From Hondaea fermentalgiana (lineage: Eukaryota; Sar; Bigyra; Thraustochytrida; Thraustochytriidae), in NCBI GenBank assembly GCA_014084085.1, contig NPFB01000006.1:207002-251108 (forward strand): 44,107 bases of DNA, given 5' to 3'. A program made the position numbers and the translations under genes. The notes under the pieces were generated by a model that saw only the letters and a program-made list of their open reading frames with translations, was not told the DNA's origin and made no database searches. Below, piece after piece: positions 1-11,195 of the stretch. Positions within the stretch are counted from its first letter, which is position 1. Every line of letters begins with the position of its first letter.

Positions 1-260
1 GTCGTCTTCATCATCGTTGCCATCTTCTTGCTTTTCCTCGATATTCGCCGCCCAAGTCTCCAATCGCTCCGCGTCGGCCGAGGCGGGCGGCGACTGCGAC
101 GAGGAGAAAGGGAAAAAAGAAGAAAGAGCAGAGCGCTTTTTAGGCGTTGTGTGACGCGCGCGACCCCAGACGTCCCGGTGCGGCCGCGCGTGCGGAGACA
201 TCGGGGAGCCCTTGAGCCGAAGAATAAGAAAGCTCCTCTCCGGCGCTCCGCGCTCAGACA
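1..260 (+). promoter_or_regulatory. Upstream region and 5' leader of SEC31
   Basis: No gene is supported here. The stretch is GC-rich with a purine-rich patch near 100-130 and leads directly into the SEC31 ATG at 261. It probably holds the promoter and 5' UTR, but I see no clear TATA box. The window edge cuts it, so an upstream neighbour may share it. Confidence 0.4.
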
Positions 261-3200
261 ATGTCGGTGGTGCAAGAGATCAAGGACAAGGGGGCCGTCC
301 TGGCGTGGTGCCCCATCAAGGCCAAGAGCACATACATTGCCCTCGGCGCAAAAGATGGCGCCAACGAAAAGACCTTTGACGACTACGGCGGAGAGCTAGA
401 CATCTACAACGTGGGCCTCAATGGCGAAAGCGAGCCCAAGTTCGTGGGCAAGGCCGAGACCTCGACGAGATTCAACTGCATCGCCTGGGGCGCCAAGGGT
501 CCCAGCGGCATGGGTGTCATCGCCGGTGGCATGCAAAACGGTGACATCAACATCTGGAACCCAGCCAAGCTCGGTGACCCGCTCGCCGTTGTGAAAAAGC
601 ACAAGGCCAAGGTCAATAGTCTCCAGTTTCACCCTTGCGCCGGCACTGAGCATCTCTTGGCCACGGGCGCAAGCGACAACGAGGTCTACATTGTCGACCT
701 CAACAAGCCTGAACAACCCAATGTGCACAGCCCCGCCGGCGCAGGCTCCCAGAAACACTCGGCAGAGGTCCGCTCCGTGGCCTGGAACCTCGAGGTCCAA
801 CACGTGCTCGCCACGGCCGCATTGGATGCCGCCTGCACCGTCTGGAGTCTCAAAGCGAAAAAGCCCTGGGCAGAGATCCGAGACCCGAACGGCTGCGGCA
901 TCTCGGCCATCGCATGGAGCCCCGTCCGCGGTCTGCACCACCTGCTTACGGCCTCCAATGATGACAGGGATCCTGTGCTTCGTCTCTGGGATGTGCGGAG
1001 CTCCACTACGCAGCCTCTGGCCGAGTATCGTGGCCATACAGCCGGCATCTTCTCGTTGTCCTGGTGCCCGGACGACTCCTCGTACTTTATGTCTTGCGGC
1101 AAGGACAATCGCACTCTCTTTTGGGACCTGTACTCGGGCAAACCTGTGGCCGAGGTCCACGGTGACGGCAGCAAGCACACTTCTGACGCCCATGCTATCG
1201 GCAACGGGGGTGCTGGTGGCGGTATCCCTTCGGGTCTTGGCGCTCCGCCGTCGTCTTTTGGTGGCGCCATGCCCGGGGCACCCGGCGGCTTTGGCGCACC
1301 CGCAAGCGGCGGCGATGTTTTCGGAGGAATGGGCGGCATCGCGAACAGCAACAAGGGCCGTCGCTACCAGGTCACCTTTTCGCCGCACAACCGCACAATC
1401 TTTGCTTCGTGCTCCTTTGATCGCAAGGTCCAAATCCTTTCCATCAATGGTGCCTGCGGCGGAGTCGAAGAGGCGGCACGGGCTACCTCGAGCCAGCCCC
1501 CGGTCAAGATGCGCGCCCCTGCCTGGACGCGCCGAAAGTGTGGAGCCGTCTTTGGGTTTGGCGGCCGCATCGTGAACTTTGGCTCTGCAGCGCCTCTTCA
1601 TCCAAGCACGGTCCGCGTGTCCAAGATCACAGATGAGCCGCAGGTAGTCCAGGACTGCGTCACCTGGGAAGAGCAGTTCGGCGCTGCCCTCAACATGGAC
1701 ATGCAAGCACACCAGCAGACGGGTAGCACTGCCTTTGCGCACATGTCTGAACTCTGTCAGGCGAGGGCCGCTGCTGCGGCGTCGGGCGCTGATCGCGAGG
1801 CTTGGAGCTTCATGAAGATCTTGTTCGAGCCCTCTGCTCGAGACAAGATTCTTGAGCAGCTCGGTTTCGACATGGACGCCATCAACCAGCTCGTAGCCAG
1901 TCTCGATCACCGCGCGGCCGAGGCCGCGGCAGCTGCCGAACCCGAGGCCTCGGGCGTGCAAGATCCCGCCGCGCCTCCCTACGATGATCCGAACCAGTAC
2001 CAGGCCCCTCAGCAATCCCCCGCACAAGCACAGCAGCAGGGAGGCTTTTCGCAAGTCCAACAGCAAATGGAGCAGCTCCGTCTGCAGGGTCTCAACCAAG
2101 GCGCCATGATGAACGGTCTGGGCAGCGATGCTGCTGCTGGGTCCGGTGCCGATGTCTTTGATGACTTTACGCATCAGGACGAAAAGGCCAACGGCGACGG
2201 TCACGACGCCTTTGCTGTCAACGGCGACGCGGCGCTCAACGGCGGCGGGGCTGAGACCCCGTCTGGACAGGACGCTGCTGCTGCCCCTCAGGAGTCCGAG
2301 CCAGCGGAGGCTGATGCTGCCGCAGCCTCCTCGCCGGTGGCCTCTCCTCGGATGGAGCCTGTCAAGCCCCAGCGGCGCCTCGAGGACGTGAGTCTGGAGG
2401 ACGTCGAGGTCAAAGACTCAAGTGTTGACGATGTCATCTCCAAAGCCCTTCTTGTCGGAAACTTTGGTGTCGCGGTCTCGTGCTGTATGGAAAACAACCG
2501 CTTTGCCGATGCCCTGCTTTTGTCCTCGTGCGGTGGCCCCGAACTCTGGAATGAGACTCTGGCCAGCTATCTTGAGCGTTTCTACGAGAAGAAGCCCTAC
2601 ATTCCGGTGCTTTCGGCCGTCATCCAGCAGGACCTCGACGCCTATGTGCGTCGCTCCGACGTATCTGGAGACAACTGGAAGGAAGTTTTGGCCATTGTAT
2701 CTCAGTATGGCAAGTCTGACGACGTTCCCGCGCTGTGTGAAATTCTCGCGGGTAAGCTCGAAACGGAGCGCAATGATGAGGATGCCACCATCGCTGCTTG
2801 CTTTTGCTACATTTGCGCCAAGAATGTGGAAAAGACAGTCAACATCTTTCTCAAGCAAGGTGTCGCCACTTTGGGCTCGAGTCCGAGCGCTCTCGATCGT
2901 GTCAAGCTCTCGCAGTCCATCGTGGAGAAGACCCAGGTCTACATGCAGGCCCTCGAGGACCCGACGTCGATGATGGCCATTCCGAATGTCATGGCCCACT
3001 ACATTGACTACGCGACCTTTCTCGCCTCACAGGGCCTCCTCGAGTATGCCGCCAAGTACATTGCCTCCGTCGATGCTACAAGGCTCCAACCCACGGCCTC
3101 GTACGATGAGCACGGCAACCTTGTGGACACGGGAGCGAGTGGTATGGAAAGTGCTCATAATGAGCAAGCGTCGCGCGCTCTCATGCTCATGGACCGATTG

Positions 3201-3338
3201 TACGGTGCCCACCCTCAGCCCGAGTATGGTCTCTCGCAGTACATCTCGGGTCCGGTCGCTGCCTTTGAAGTCAAGCAATTCGGCGTTGCCCCGTCCAACA
3301 CGCCGTATGTCCCAGAAGCGGAGTCTCAGCATGTACCC

Positions 3339-3370
<32 letters not shown>

Positions 3371-4229
3371 GATGCAGCAGCAGCAATCGATGCACATGAA
3401 TGGCGGCTACCACCAGCAGCAGCAGCCGCAGCCATCGTTTGGCGCTTCGCAGATGCAACAGCAGCCACAGCAGCCGCAGCAGCCTCAGTACAATCAGCCG
3501 CAGCCCAGTGCGTTCTCTGCGCCGCAGCCCCAGTACGGCCAGCCATCACCCATGATGCAGCCGCAACAACCACAAATGCCTGCTCCTCAGCAGCAGCCGC
3601 AGCAGCAGCAGCAACAGTACGGTCAGCCCTCGCCAATGATGCAGCCACAATCCTCGGCTCGCCAGATGAACCAGGGCTTGCAGATGCACATGAACGAGAA
3701 CGATGGCTTTGGGTCCACGGCCGGCAATCCTGCTGCAGGCCAAAAGTATGGCAACCTCACCGGCCAGTCTGCTTCGGGCTACGATAGCATGGGCCCCGGG
3801 CAGCAACAACAGCAGCAACAGCAACAGCAGGGTATTTTCAACCCGAATGCGGCGCAGGCCAAGCCAGCTCAGTCTGAGCCAGCGCCTCAGCCGGTGCAGC
3901 GCAGTATGCCGCCGCAAATGGCGCCGGTCATGCAGATGCTCGACCAGCACCTTCAAACGCTGGGCGCGCGCATGGTATCAACCATGGACAAGCGGAAATT
4001 TTCCGACGCGGAGAAGGGAGCTAACGCGCTCAAAGAGAAACTCATGACTGGCGCTGTTTCCGAAGATCTTTTCGCGGAAATTACGCAGCTCATCCAGGCT
4101 CTTGCCAGCAACGACTACACGTCGGCGAATGCCGTTCTGCAGGTCCTCACTGCGCGCACGCATGTCTGGGCTGAGCACAAGGATTGGATTCGAGGCATGC
4201 GTCCTCTTGCGCTCCTTTCTAGGCGATAG
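261..4229 (+). CDS. SEC31: SEC31, COPII outer-coat subunit
   Basis: Sec31 pairs with Sec13 to form the outer cage of COPII vesicles that carry cargo from the ER to the Golgi. The 1322-residue protein has the family order. A WD40 propeller spans about residues 1-400, with repeats ending in WDV/WDL-type dipeptides and a Gly/Pro-rich insert near 315-370. An alpha-solenoid ACE1-type region follows at about 690-960. A Gln/Pro-rich disordered segment spans about 1020-1200, and the C-terminal helical SRA1-like Sec31 domain about 1215-1322. The length is close to animal and yeast Sec31. The ATG at 261 opens directly into the first propeller blade, and no intron is needed. The long CAG-rich stretch gives antisense Leu- and Ala-rich shadow frames that are not genes. 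Family assignment is very secure; exact blade boundaries are estimates. Confidence 0.96.
3340..3838 (+). repeat. CAG/CAA-rich polyglutamine coding tracts in SEC31
   Basis: Several runs of CAG and CAA codons (3343-3368, about 3412-3425, 3590-3618 and 3801-3828) encode Gln blocks separated by Pro-, Met- and Tyr-containing linkers. Two near-identical short modules reading YGQPSPMMQP occur about 28 codons apart. They sit in the disordered Sec31 segment that in other species binds Sec23 and activates its GTPase partner. Pure CAG stretches make length polymorphism likely. Confidence 0.85.
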
Positions 4230-4472
4230 ACAACAACTTGCAAACATACCACAGCTTTTTCTCTTCCTTCTTGTATATTTGTTTGTTTGTTTGTTTGATC
4301 ATCAACGCCGACTTGTTGATGCTTCGAAGTCAGTCAACGCTCTTGTGATGCCAGTCTGAAAAAAAAGTATTGTCGTGCAAGGACCATACATGGATTGAAA
4401 AGTGTCTTCAGTAAGTTCAGATTCTATTGGTCACGTCGATATTAGCCAAAAAAGCTCTGCGCAGATGAAACT

Positions 4473-5765
4473 TCAATCCTCATCCTCTAGAATACCCGCG
4501 AGCACCAAACGCTCAAACAAATGTTCGGCAGGGAGTTCCTTGCGAATGAGAGACTCGAAACCCTCGTGGATCATGAGTTCGCGTCGCTGGCGTTCCAGTG
4601 CCTCGCCTGCCACACGGAAAGCGACTTCCTTGGCGTCGAGTCGCTCCTGGAGCGTGGCAACGAGAGAGTTACGGACAAGTGTGCACTCCTTGTTCGTTCT
4701 GGCGCGGGACTCTTCTCCAACTGCCTTGGCGCATGTACGACAATATGAAGCTGTCTCGAGGTCCGTGACAATCCACACTGGGTCCTCGTAAGGTTGGAAG
4801 CAATGCTGGCAAGATAAAACCATTTGCAGGGCACGACTGATGGCGTCGCGACTTACCAGCAAGTCGGCAATGAGTGACAAGTGCAAACATAATTTTCTGC
4901 ATTGCAGCGTCCCTGCTGCTTTGAGATGCTTGCGGGCCGTGAGAAAGTTTTTATAGATCCGTCGAACGCGTGCGCCTCGGTACCAGGCCTGTATTGCGAG
5001 CGCTGTCAGGTTCTCCCCTCGTCGCTCTTGCCGCTCAAGCTCTGCGAACTCTGCTTCAAGACTGGCAACGCGTGCCTCTGCCTCTGCGACCAAAGCGTTT
5101 TTCTGTTCTTCCTCACGCTGAAGCATCTTGCTTTCCTTCGGCAGCTTCTTGCTCACAAAGAGAGACAACTCCTGACGTTTACGCGTGAGGGTTTCGCATC
5201 GATTTTGCAAGTCCCACATCTGCTTTTGCATTTTTTTGAGCGCTCGTTTGTGTTCCCAGCTCCTGCTCATTGCGTTCAAGCTGGAGCGAAGTCGCGCGGC
5301 CTCGTCCGCAAGATCGACATTTGTATTGGCCATCAGATGCGCTTTCAGAGCCTCTTCTTGTGCGCGGAGCTCATTTAGACGCGCGTATTTCGACCGCAAG
5401 ATTTCTTCATCGTCTCGCGTCTCTTGCTCAGTCTCGGCGCGCGATCGTTGTTGCAGGGTCTTGCCGTGGTGCTCAACGCAGGTGTCGAGTGCCGCGAGCA
5501 AATCGCAGACTTCTCGCTCTACAATCTTGCGATGATCCTTTTCTCCAACTCGCGAACCTCCGGCAGTTTGTGGCCTTTTAATTCCACGTTGCACGTGCAC
5601 ATAGTTGGTTGCTGATTTTGTCGGATCGAGGGCAAACTGTTCGAGCGTCTTAATCAACTCTTTCCCTGCTCTTGCACTTTGCGGCCGCCGGGCCGGGTTT
5701 GGTGCCGATCCGTTCTTTTCCTTTGCACCTCTCTTCTCGGCGCGGTATCGTCGAGGAGTCATCAT
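4473..5765 (-). CDS. IQ-motif coiled-coil protein with CxxC pair, possibly flagellar
   Basis: This 430-residue protein starts with a basic Pro/Arg-rich stretch. A long charged coiled coil follows at about residues 85-250. One clear IQ calmodulin-binding motif (IQAWYRGARVRR) lies near 257. After it come two CxxC pairs about 20 residues apart (CQHC and CRTC, about residues 320-345) that could bind zinc, then another helical segment. The IQ core resembles those of dynein-regulatory-complex proteins such as DRC9/DRC10, so an axonemal role is conceivable, but I cannot assign a family. The ATG at 5763-5765 is immediately followed by a second ATG. It is convergent with SEC31. A 51-base stretch inside it (4806-4856) has consensus splice ends; see findings. 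It is real as a gene with good likelihood; its function is unknown. Confidence 0.7.
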   Translation of the reverse strand: MMTPRRYRAEKRGAKEKNGSAPNPARRPQSARAGKELIKTLEQFALDPTKSATNYVHVQRGIKRPQTAGGSRVGEKDHRKIVEREVCDLLAALDTCVEHHGKTLQQRSRAETEQETRDDEEILRSKYARLNELRAQEEALKAHLMANTNVDLADEAARLRSSLNAMSRSWEHKRALKKMQKQMWDLQNRCETLTRKRQELSLFVSKKLPKESKMLQREEEQKNALVAEAEARVASLEAEFAELERQERRGENLTALAIQAWYRGARVRRIYKNFLTARKHLKAAGTLQCRKLCLHLSLIADLLVSRDAISRALQMVLSCQHCFQPYEDPVWIVTDLETASYCRTCAKAVGEESRARTNKECTLVRNSLVATLQERLDAKEVAFRVAGEALERQRRELMIHEGFESLIRKELPAEHLFERLVLAGILEDED

Positions 5766-6017
5766 CTTCTCGTCGGTAGCTCGTTCATGGTGTGTAGCGG
5801 TGATGCTCGACGATCTGCCAGTCTGCGCTCTCGACGGTATAGCCGTTTTATGGAAGATTCATTATTTACTACAAAATGGCTTCCATAATCTCGATTTTTC
5901 CCTTCGCCGCGGCTCACCGTGATTGTCCCCTTAGCCTGCGAGTACTACAAGCCAGCCGAGCGCGTTCTCCAGAAGCCTCATCACTGCAGCGCTATCATCG
6001 TCATTATCATCATCAGT

Positions 6018-6041
6018 AGCAGCAGCAGCAGCAGCAGCAGC
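6018..6041 (+). repeat. (AGC)8 microsatellite
   Basis: Eight uninterrupted AGC units lie in the divergent intergenic region. No reading frame through them is supported. Confidence 0.85.
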
Positions 6042-6217
6042 AAGAAGAGGCTTGGTATCGAGCTACCAGGCTTGAGCAGAAGTGCGAAGAGCCCCAGAAG
6101 ATAACGCTGTGCAGACGAGTTCCGGTCCTCCATGCCACATGTGAGTTTGCGTTTATTTCTTTTTTTTTTTTGCTTTTTTTTCAAAATTCAAAAGTCAACC
6201 GCGCTCTCGCCAAAGCT

Positions 6218-6245
6218 CGATCGATCGATCGATCGATCGATCGAT
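6218..6245 (+). repeat. (CGAT)7 self-complementary microsatellite
   Basis: Seven uninterrupted CGAT units form a perfectly palindromic 28-base block about 170 bases upstream of the RING-BRCT start codon. It could extrude as a cruciform. Single or double CGATCGAT units recur elsewhere, for example near 17320 and 17567. Confidence 0.9.
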
Positions 6246-6412
6246 ACCCCGCGCGCGACCAGCGCAGCGGAGCGAAGGCGCGGCGCGGGAGAGGACCTCG
6301 CCGCCGCGCGCGAACGCTCCGGCACTGACGCAGGCAGACTCGCGCCTGACAGACGCTCGTGAGAGGCTCGGGGAGCCGCCGCTCAGCTAGCTGACTAACT
6401 GGCAGAGCAACC

Positions 6413-8559
6413 ATGGGGGATCTCGCTGCGACCGCGACCGCGACCGCGACCAGGGATGGACGCGAAGGCGAGCAGAAAGAAGAAGAGCTCAATGAGGAGG
6501 AATTGGACGTCCGCGAGATTGTCAAGTGTGTGCAGGCCATTGGCCAGGACTTGACGTGCTCCATCTGCTACAGCCTCCTCAAGGACCCTCTAATGACGCC
6601 CTGCAGACACGTCTTTTGCACAGATTGCCTCAAACGCTCTCTCTGCGCACGCGAGGTATGCCCACTGTGCAAGACCGAGGTGACACGGCGCACGACGCGG
6701 TCATGCGACAAGCTAGTTCTCGTCCTCAAGCACTACAAACAACTGCATCCCCACAACGCAAAGTATTCGCAGGCGCCAGCGGATGGTGATGATGATGACA
6801 ACGAAGTGAAAGACGACGAAGAAGACGTCGACGTCGAAGAAATCCACAAAGGAAACCTAAAAGCGCAAGATGCGCAACACGGAAAAAGGCGCAAGGAACC
6901 TATGGGTGGAGCGGTCTCCAACTGGAGGGACGTGAGCGAGAGCGACGACAACGACGACGATGCGGAGGAACAACATGAAGCGGGAACAAATTATGACCAA
7001 GCAGCATCTACATCGAACGCTATATCGTCATCATCATCAACAACAACAATAACAACAACAACGTCCGCGCGGAGGAATAACAAGGACAAGGACCACCAGA
7101 CAAAGCACAAAAAGCCAAAGAAGCCGACCGACGCGTACGATAATAGCGCCATGACGCAGATCTCCTCGCTTTCCCAAATAGCAGAAGGACTCGGCGCGAA
7201 TCCAAACAGGCTTTTCCCAGGACGTGTGCGCCCGCAGCAACCCATGACCTCGCTCGAATACATGCGCTACCGCGAGAATCGTCTCTCGCGATTCTCACGT
7301 CTCATCGGCGAGGATGATGATGACGATGATGACGATAACCACGATGATGATAATAATGATGAGGGGGCGGAGGAGAAAGGAGACGACCCTGTCATGCAAG
7401 GAGAAGACATGCAGGAAGATGAGCAAGCGGAGGAGCGCGAGCAGACCACGGGCTCACCTGTATTTCACCCAGAGGCTTCAGTTGAAGAGACAAATTCGCA
7501 ACCAGCGACTTCGGCACAGCAGGATGTAGACATGGCAGATACCGTTGTCGAGGCGACGCTCTTGCCGAGCGAGGTTGTGGAGCCCTCTCAAATGGCACAG
7601 ACTGCCACCACACAAGAAAACGAAGATGTAAGCAAGGATGAGTCCGAGAACCAGGCGCAAGATAGCCACAATGCTGGAGAGCTGAAAGGTGACGCAATCT
7701 CTTCCGCGGGCAGTAATCTCCCGCGTATTCGCACAGCGTCGCATCCTTCGCAGACTCGACGCAGCACACATGTGACGCCCGTGAGTGCCTTTCGAAGAGG
7801 CCGTGGTCCCTTCCTGGGTTCGAACAGTCTGGGTACCCCGCTCTCTTCCAAGAGCGCGGCCACGACGCCCGCAACAGTCCTTTTGCCTCGCAGTCAGAGC
7901 CAAAGTCAAAGCCAGAGCCAAAGCATGGATACTCCGCTCTCCACCATTTCACGTCCACGACCTCTAGCAAGCGTCGATGAAACAGATGAAAAACCTTCTG
8001 CAATGAAACGAAGGAAAAGCGGACCAGAGGAAGAAGACACCGAGGTAGATCACTGCCCACCATGTAATCTGGAGAAGGTTCTTTTTCAGGAAAGTCTCGT
8101 GGGTCAGGAGAAAAGCAGCGAGCCTGAGGTGGCACAATCTTCTCAATCGCCTCTTGAGCAAGACCAGCAAGAAGCTGACAACAATTCAAAGAATGAAGAG
8201 CAAGGCGCTAATGACGAGGCAACTTCGGTTGCTGTAAATGACAATGAGACACAGCATGCCATCGTCATTGAGGACCAAGAGGAGCCCGTGGACGAGGCCT
8301 CGCAAGCGACAAACGTGGCAATGGATGTGGATTTCCGAGACAATGCATCGACGCAAGAACATGACGATGGAAATGATGATAATGGGGTGAATGGCCTCGC
8401 CGAAAATACGGGTGCAAATCCGGAAGCAGTTGATCCACTCTCGGCAACGCAAAAGGACACGCCGGAAAAGCACATGGTTCCGAAGTCATCCTCTTCTTCT
8501 TCTTCATCATCATCATCGTCGTCGTCGTCTTCACCATCGTCGGCGGCGGCGGCAGCAGC

Positions 8560-8597
<38 letters not shown>

Positions 8598-10330
8598 CGA
8601 TGCCGTCGCCGTCGCAGATCGTTCGCTCCAGCAAGAAACGCAAGACCTCTACATCGCGGCAATCGAGCATCACGCCCTCCCAAGTTGATACACTTGTCAA
8701 CTTTGTTGAGCATGCACAGAGCGAGGCGCCCGCTACACACATCGATGCGGTTGCGACACCGAGCAAGCTGTCAAAGTCCAAGTCAAAGGCGCAGACGACA
8801 CGGAATCACGAGCCAGAATCAGCGCTCACCGACGGGACATCCAGGCCGCGCTTTGCCTTGGGCGATTTTGTCACCGTAGCTAGACGCATGCAACCTGGAA
8901 TGAACAAACCCGGAGGCGTGGGGAAGATCACCAAGGTGCATTCTGATGGGACGTACGACATTCGGTATGCTTTGGATGGTCGACGGGAAAAGATGGTCGA
9001 GGCAATTCATCTTACCTCTGGCATTGACGTTAACAGTACAAGTCTGCTCGGTTCGCATACCCAGTCAACGCCAGCTACACCTGTCATGCAGCAATGGAGT
9101 GCGCGCGGTCGACCCAAACGGCGCAGCGCCCCGCGTGATCGCTTCGACCCGGAATCGTTCATCAGTCAGGCCGAAATCGCTCAGTTTTGCAGAACCAGCG
9201 AAAAGGCCGAGGAGGCGCAGGAGAAGGATAACGAGAAGGAGGAGAAGAAGAAAGGCGATGAAAATCGAAAAGGTGGAAGAGAACGCCAGCCTCTTCAGCG
9301 ATTGCCTTCGCGCTCCTCACGCGTCCTGGATGCTGCGAATGAAGCAAAAACCGACACGAATGTACAGGACGCCAAGGAGACCAGCAGTTCTCGCGGAAAA
9401 CGGAGGAGTGGAACGAAAACGTCGTCGCAGCGCCAAAAGCGGCGTCGCGGTACCAAGACACGGTCCGCATCGCCAACGCCGCAAAGCGACGAGGAAGTTC
9501 TGCCCACAGCTGCTGGTGACACAAAAGCCAGCGGTCCCGCAAAGAAGTCCAAGTCGACAAAACGGCGCACACGCAGCCGTAGTCCAGGTCCCGAGGTGGC
9601 GCTTTCGTCGACAAAACGACCAACAATCGTGTTGACCTCCCTTAGCTCTGAAGCGCGGCGGCAGAACATTGTCGATGATATTTACAACTTGCACGGGGAG
9701 GTCGAGCTGGAAGATACGGAGCGAGCGACGCATCTCGTCGTCCCCTGCATACGCAAAGCGTCTCAGGGAAGAATTGCCAAGGCTCGAACCCTCAAGTATG
9801 TGCGTGCGATTGCCGCCGGACTCTGGATTGTGGACGTGCGTTGGGTGCGGGATTCTGCTAATGCCAATGCATGGCTTGCCGAAGGCCCGTACGAAATTCA
9901 AGGCGATATGAAGACGATTGGGCTCTCACGCGACGGACCAAAGCGGTCCAGAGAGGCGCACGCTCAGGACAAGGACAGCGGTAAGGGGCTTTTCGCAGGA
10001 GTTACCATGTTTCTGTGTGGAAGCTTTGCTGGAAGTCGTGTGCCCCCCAAGCGGGATCTGGAGTCGATTTTTGCCATGTGCGGTGGCACATTGATTCGCA
10101 ACCGCCGCGACCTTGAAGCGGCACGGAGTGCAGGCGCCTCGTCAATGTGCGTGGTTCTGTGTGAGAACCTTGACACAGCGCGACAAGACCCCCACTATGC
10201 AGCAATCACGGCACAGCCGAATGTGCGCGTACTCACGCCGCAATGGCTGCTCAACAGCGTGAGCACTTACGAGGTTCAAGATACCTCTCCTTACACGGCA
10301 ACGCCCGCCGTGGCTGCAGGGGGTCGTTGA
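6413..10330 (+). CDS. BRCA1-like RING, Tudor-like and tandem BRCT protein
   Basis: The 1305-residue protein opens with a C3HC4 RING finger at about residues 46-90 (CSIC, CRHVFC, CPLC). A very long, acidic, disordered middle follows with Asp, Ser and Ala homopolymers. A small beta-barrel-like module with the signature NKPGGVGKI...DGTYDIRY sits near 812-872 and looks Tudor-like. Basic KR-rich stretches come next, then two BRCT repeats at about 1067-1165 and 1190-1295. The second has the conserved Trp in a QWLLNS context. RING plus C-terminal tandem BRCT is the BRCA1/BARD1 layout. The family acts as a nuclear E3 ubiquitin ligase and phosphopeptide reader in double-strand-break repair. BRCA1 versus BARD1 orthology cannot be decided by eye, and no ankyrin repeats are seen. 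The ATG at 6413 sits in a good CCATGG context. Confidence 0.85.
8486..8596 (+). repeat. Poly-Ser then poly-Ala coding tract
   Basis: A run of about 19 Ser codons, with one Pro, is followed by about 17 Ala codons, mainly TCA/TCG then GCA/GCG. It lies within the disordered linker of the RING-BRCT protein. The mixed synonymous codons suggest selection for composition or an older expansion. The opposite strand yields poly-Asp/Cys/Leu shadow frames that I discard. Confidence 0.9.
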
Positions 10331-10357
10331 AGATGGGAAGGAGGCACCCGTTTGCAC

Positions 10358-10363
10358 AATAAA
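10358..10363 (+). terminator. Candidate poly(A) signal of the RING-BRCT gene
   Basis: A canonical AATAAA lies 28 bases after the stop codon and is followed by an A-rich stretch. The position suits a short 3' UTR in a compact genome. This is a sequence match only. Confidence 0.45.
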
Positions 10364-10460
10364 CAAAAAAAGTCACTTGTATTACAAATGAATGTACCGA
10401 GGCGGTGGTCATGCCACGGACCTCGGTCAGGAGAGATAAATGGACGAGGAGTGATGCGCG

Positions 10461-11195
10461 CTATGACGCTGTTGGCGAGAGGAGTTTGTGGTGTTTCCTC
10501 AGGGCCGATTTGCTATCGTCGTCGAGAAGACTCGACAAGTGTCTCTCCATGAGCAAAATGTGATCCTCTTGGGCAGGTCGCACGGCATGTATCCTGGTCT
10601 CGCCATCGACGCAAAAGGCGGCATGATTGTCTGCCAGTTGCGTGTCCGTTGCAAGTGTAGCAGTTGCTCCGACTGTGCAGCCGTTTCCGACAACACAGCC
10701 TGGTCCCACGTTGGCACGAATGTCGAGAGTATTGTTGTCGCCCACCGAGGCGCCCTGAACTTTGCATCCGACCTTGAGTAGATTTCTGCTGCCGATTTGA
10801 GCTTGGGGATGTTCTGGCGTTGTTCTATCGAAGACGAAGCGCGACCGCAGCGTGCCGTGTCATGTCATGTCATGTCATGTCGCGACATTGGCTAATGGGT
10901 CAGTTTTTTCCATCGTGTTTTACATGATCTTGATTGAGCCCTGCTGTCTGCTGGACAATGAGCGCTTTGTTTTGTTTTTTTGGACTTACTGAATGACAAC
11001 GAGTTCTTCAACGATGCACTCTGCACCAATGATGACTGGTCCATGGCTGGCCACAAGTCTGCTCCGTGGCTGCACGACGCAGCGCGGGCCAATCTCGACG
11101 GCGTGCGGCCCGACAATCTCCACGTCCTTGCTCACGACGGCATCCTCGGCAATACGTAGCTGAGCGGGCTGCTGCGCAGCTTCCGTCTCGACCAT
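10461..11195 (-). CDS. DCTN6: Dynactin subunit 6 (p27), two exons
   Basis: Dynactin p27 pairs with p25 in the pointed-end complex that caps the Arp1 filament and helps bind cargo. The gene is split: exon 1 is 11195 down to 10990 and exon 2 is 10824 down to 10461. The intron has a GTAAGT donor and a pyrimidine-rich acceptor ending ATAG. The junction restores frame (CA plus A gives Gln). The product is 189 residues, almost exactly the length of human p27 (190). It shows left-handed beta-helix hexapeptide turns throughout, an IIGAECIVEELVVIQ-type turn before the junction, and the family-typical VGCKV...GASVGDNN segment after it. The start ATG is at 11193-11195 and the stop is TAG at 10461-10463. 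Neither exon alone would be recognised as a full gene. ARP1 lies 2 kb away on the same strand. Confidence 0.9.
10825..10989 (-). other. Spliceosomal intron of DCTN6
   Basis: This 165-base intron runs from GTAAGT (10989-10984) to an AG at 10826-10825. It contains CTGAC-like branch-point candidates and a CATGT tandem array. Removing it joins two exons in phase and yields a full-length p27, which is the main support. No other gene here clearly requires an intron. Confidence 0.82.
10861..10880 (+). repeat. (CATGT)4 tandem repeat inside the DCTN6 intron
   Basis: Four perfect pentamers lie about 36 bases before the acceptor in transcript orientation. The unit contains the palindrome CATG. No function is evident. 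Confidence 0.85.

Larger units (their letters stand above)
5766..6412. promoter_or_regulatory. Divergent promoter region between IQ gene and RING-BRCT gene
   Basis: About 650 bases separate two divergently read start codons. The stretch holds an (AGC)n run, T-rich tracts near 6157-6182 and a (CGAT)n run, then GC-rich leader sequence up to the ATG at 6413. Short frames here are microsatellite-derived and not supported as genes. It presumably carries both promoters. Confidence 0.4.

Noticed and set aside
396..2204. Long minus-strand open frame (602 codons) opposite SEC31
   Set aside because: It lies entirely antisense to a well-supported gene and has no recognisable domain. GC-rich codons on the plus strand leave this frame free of stops.
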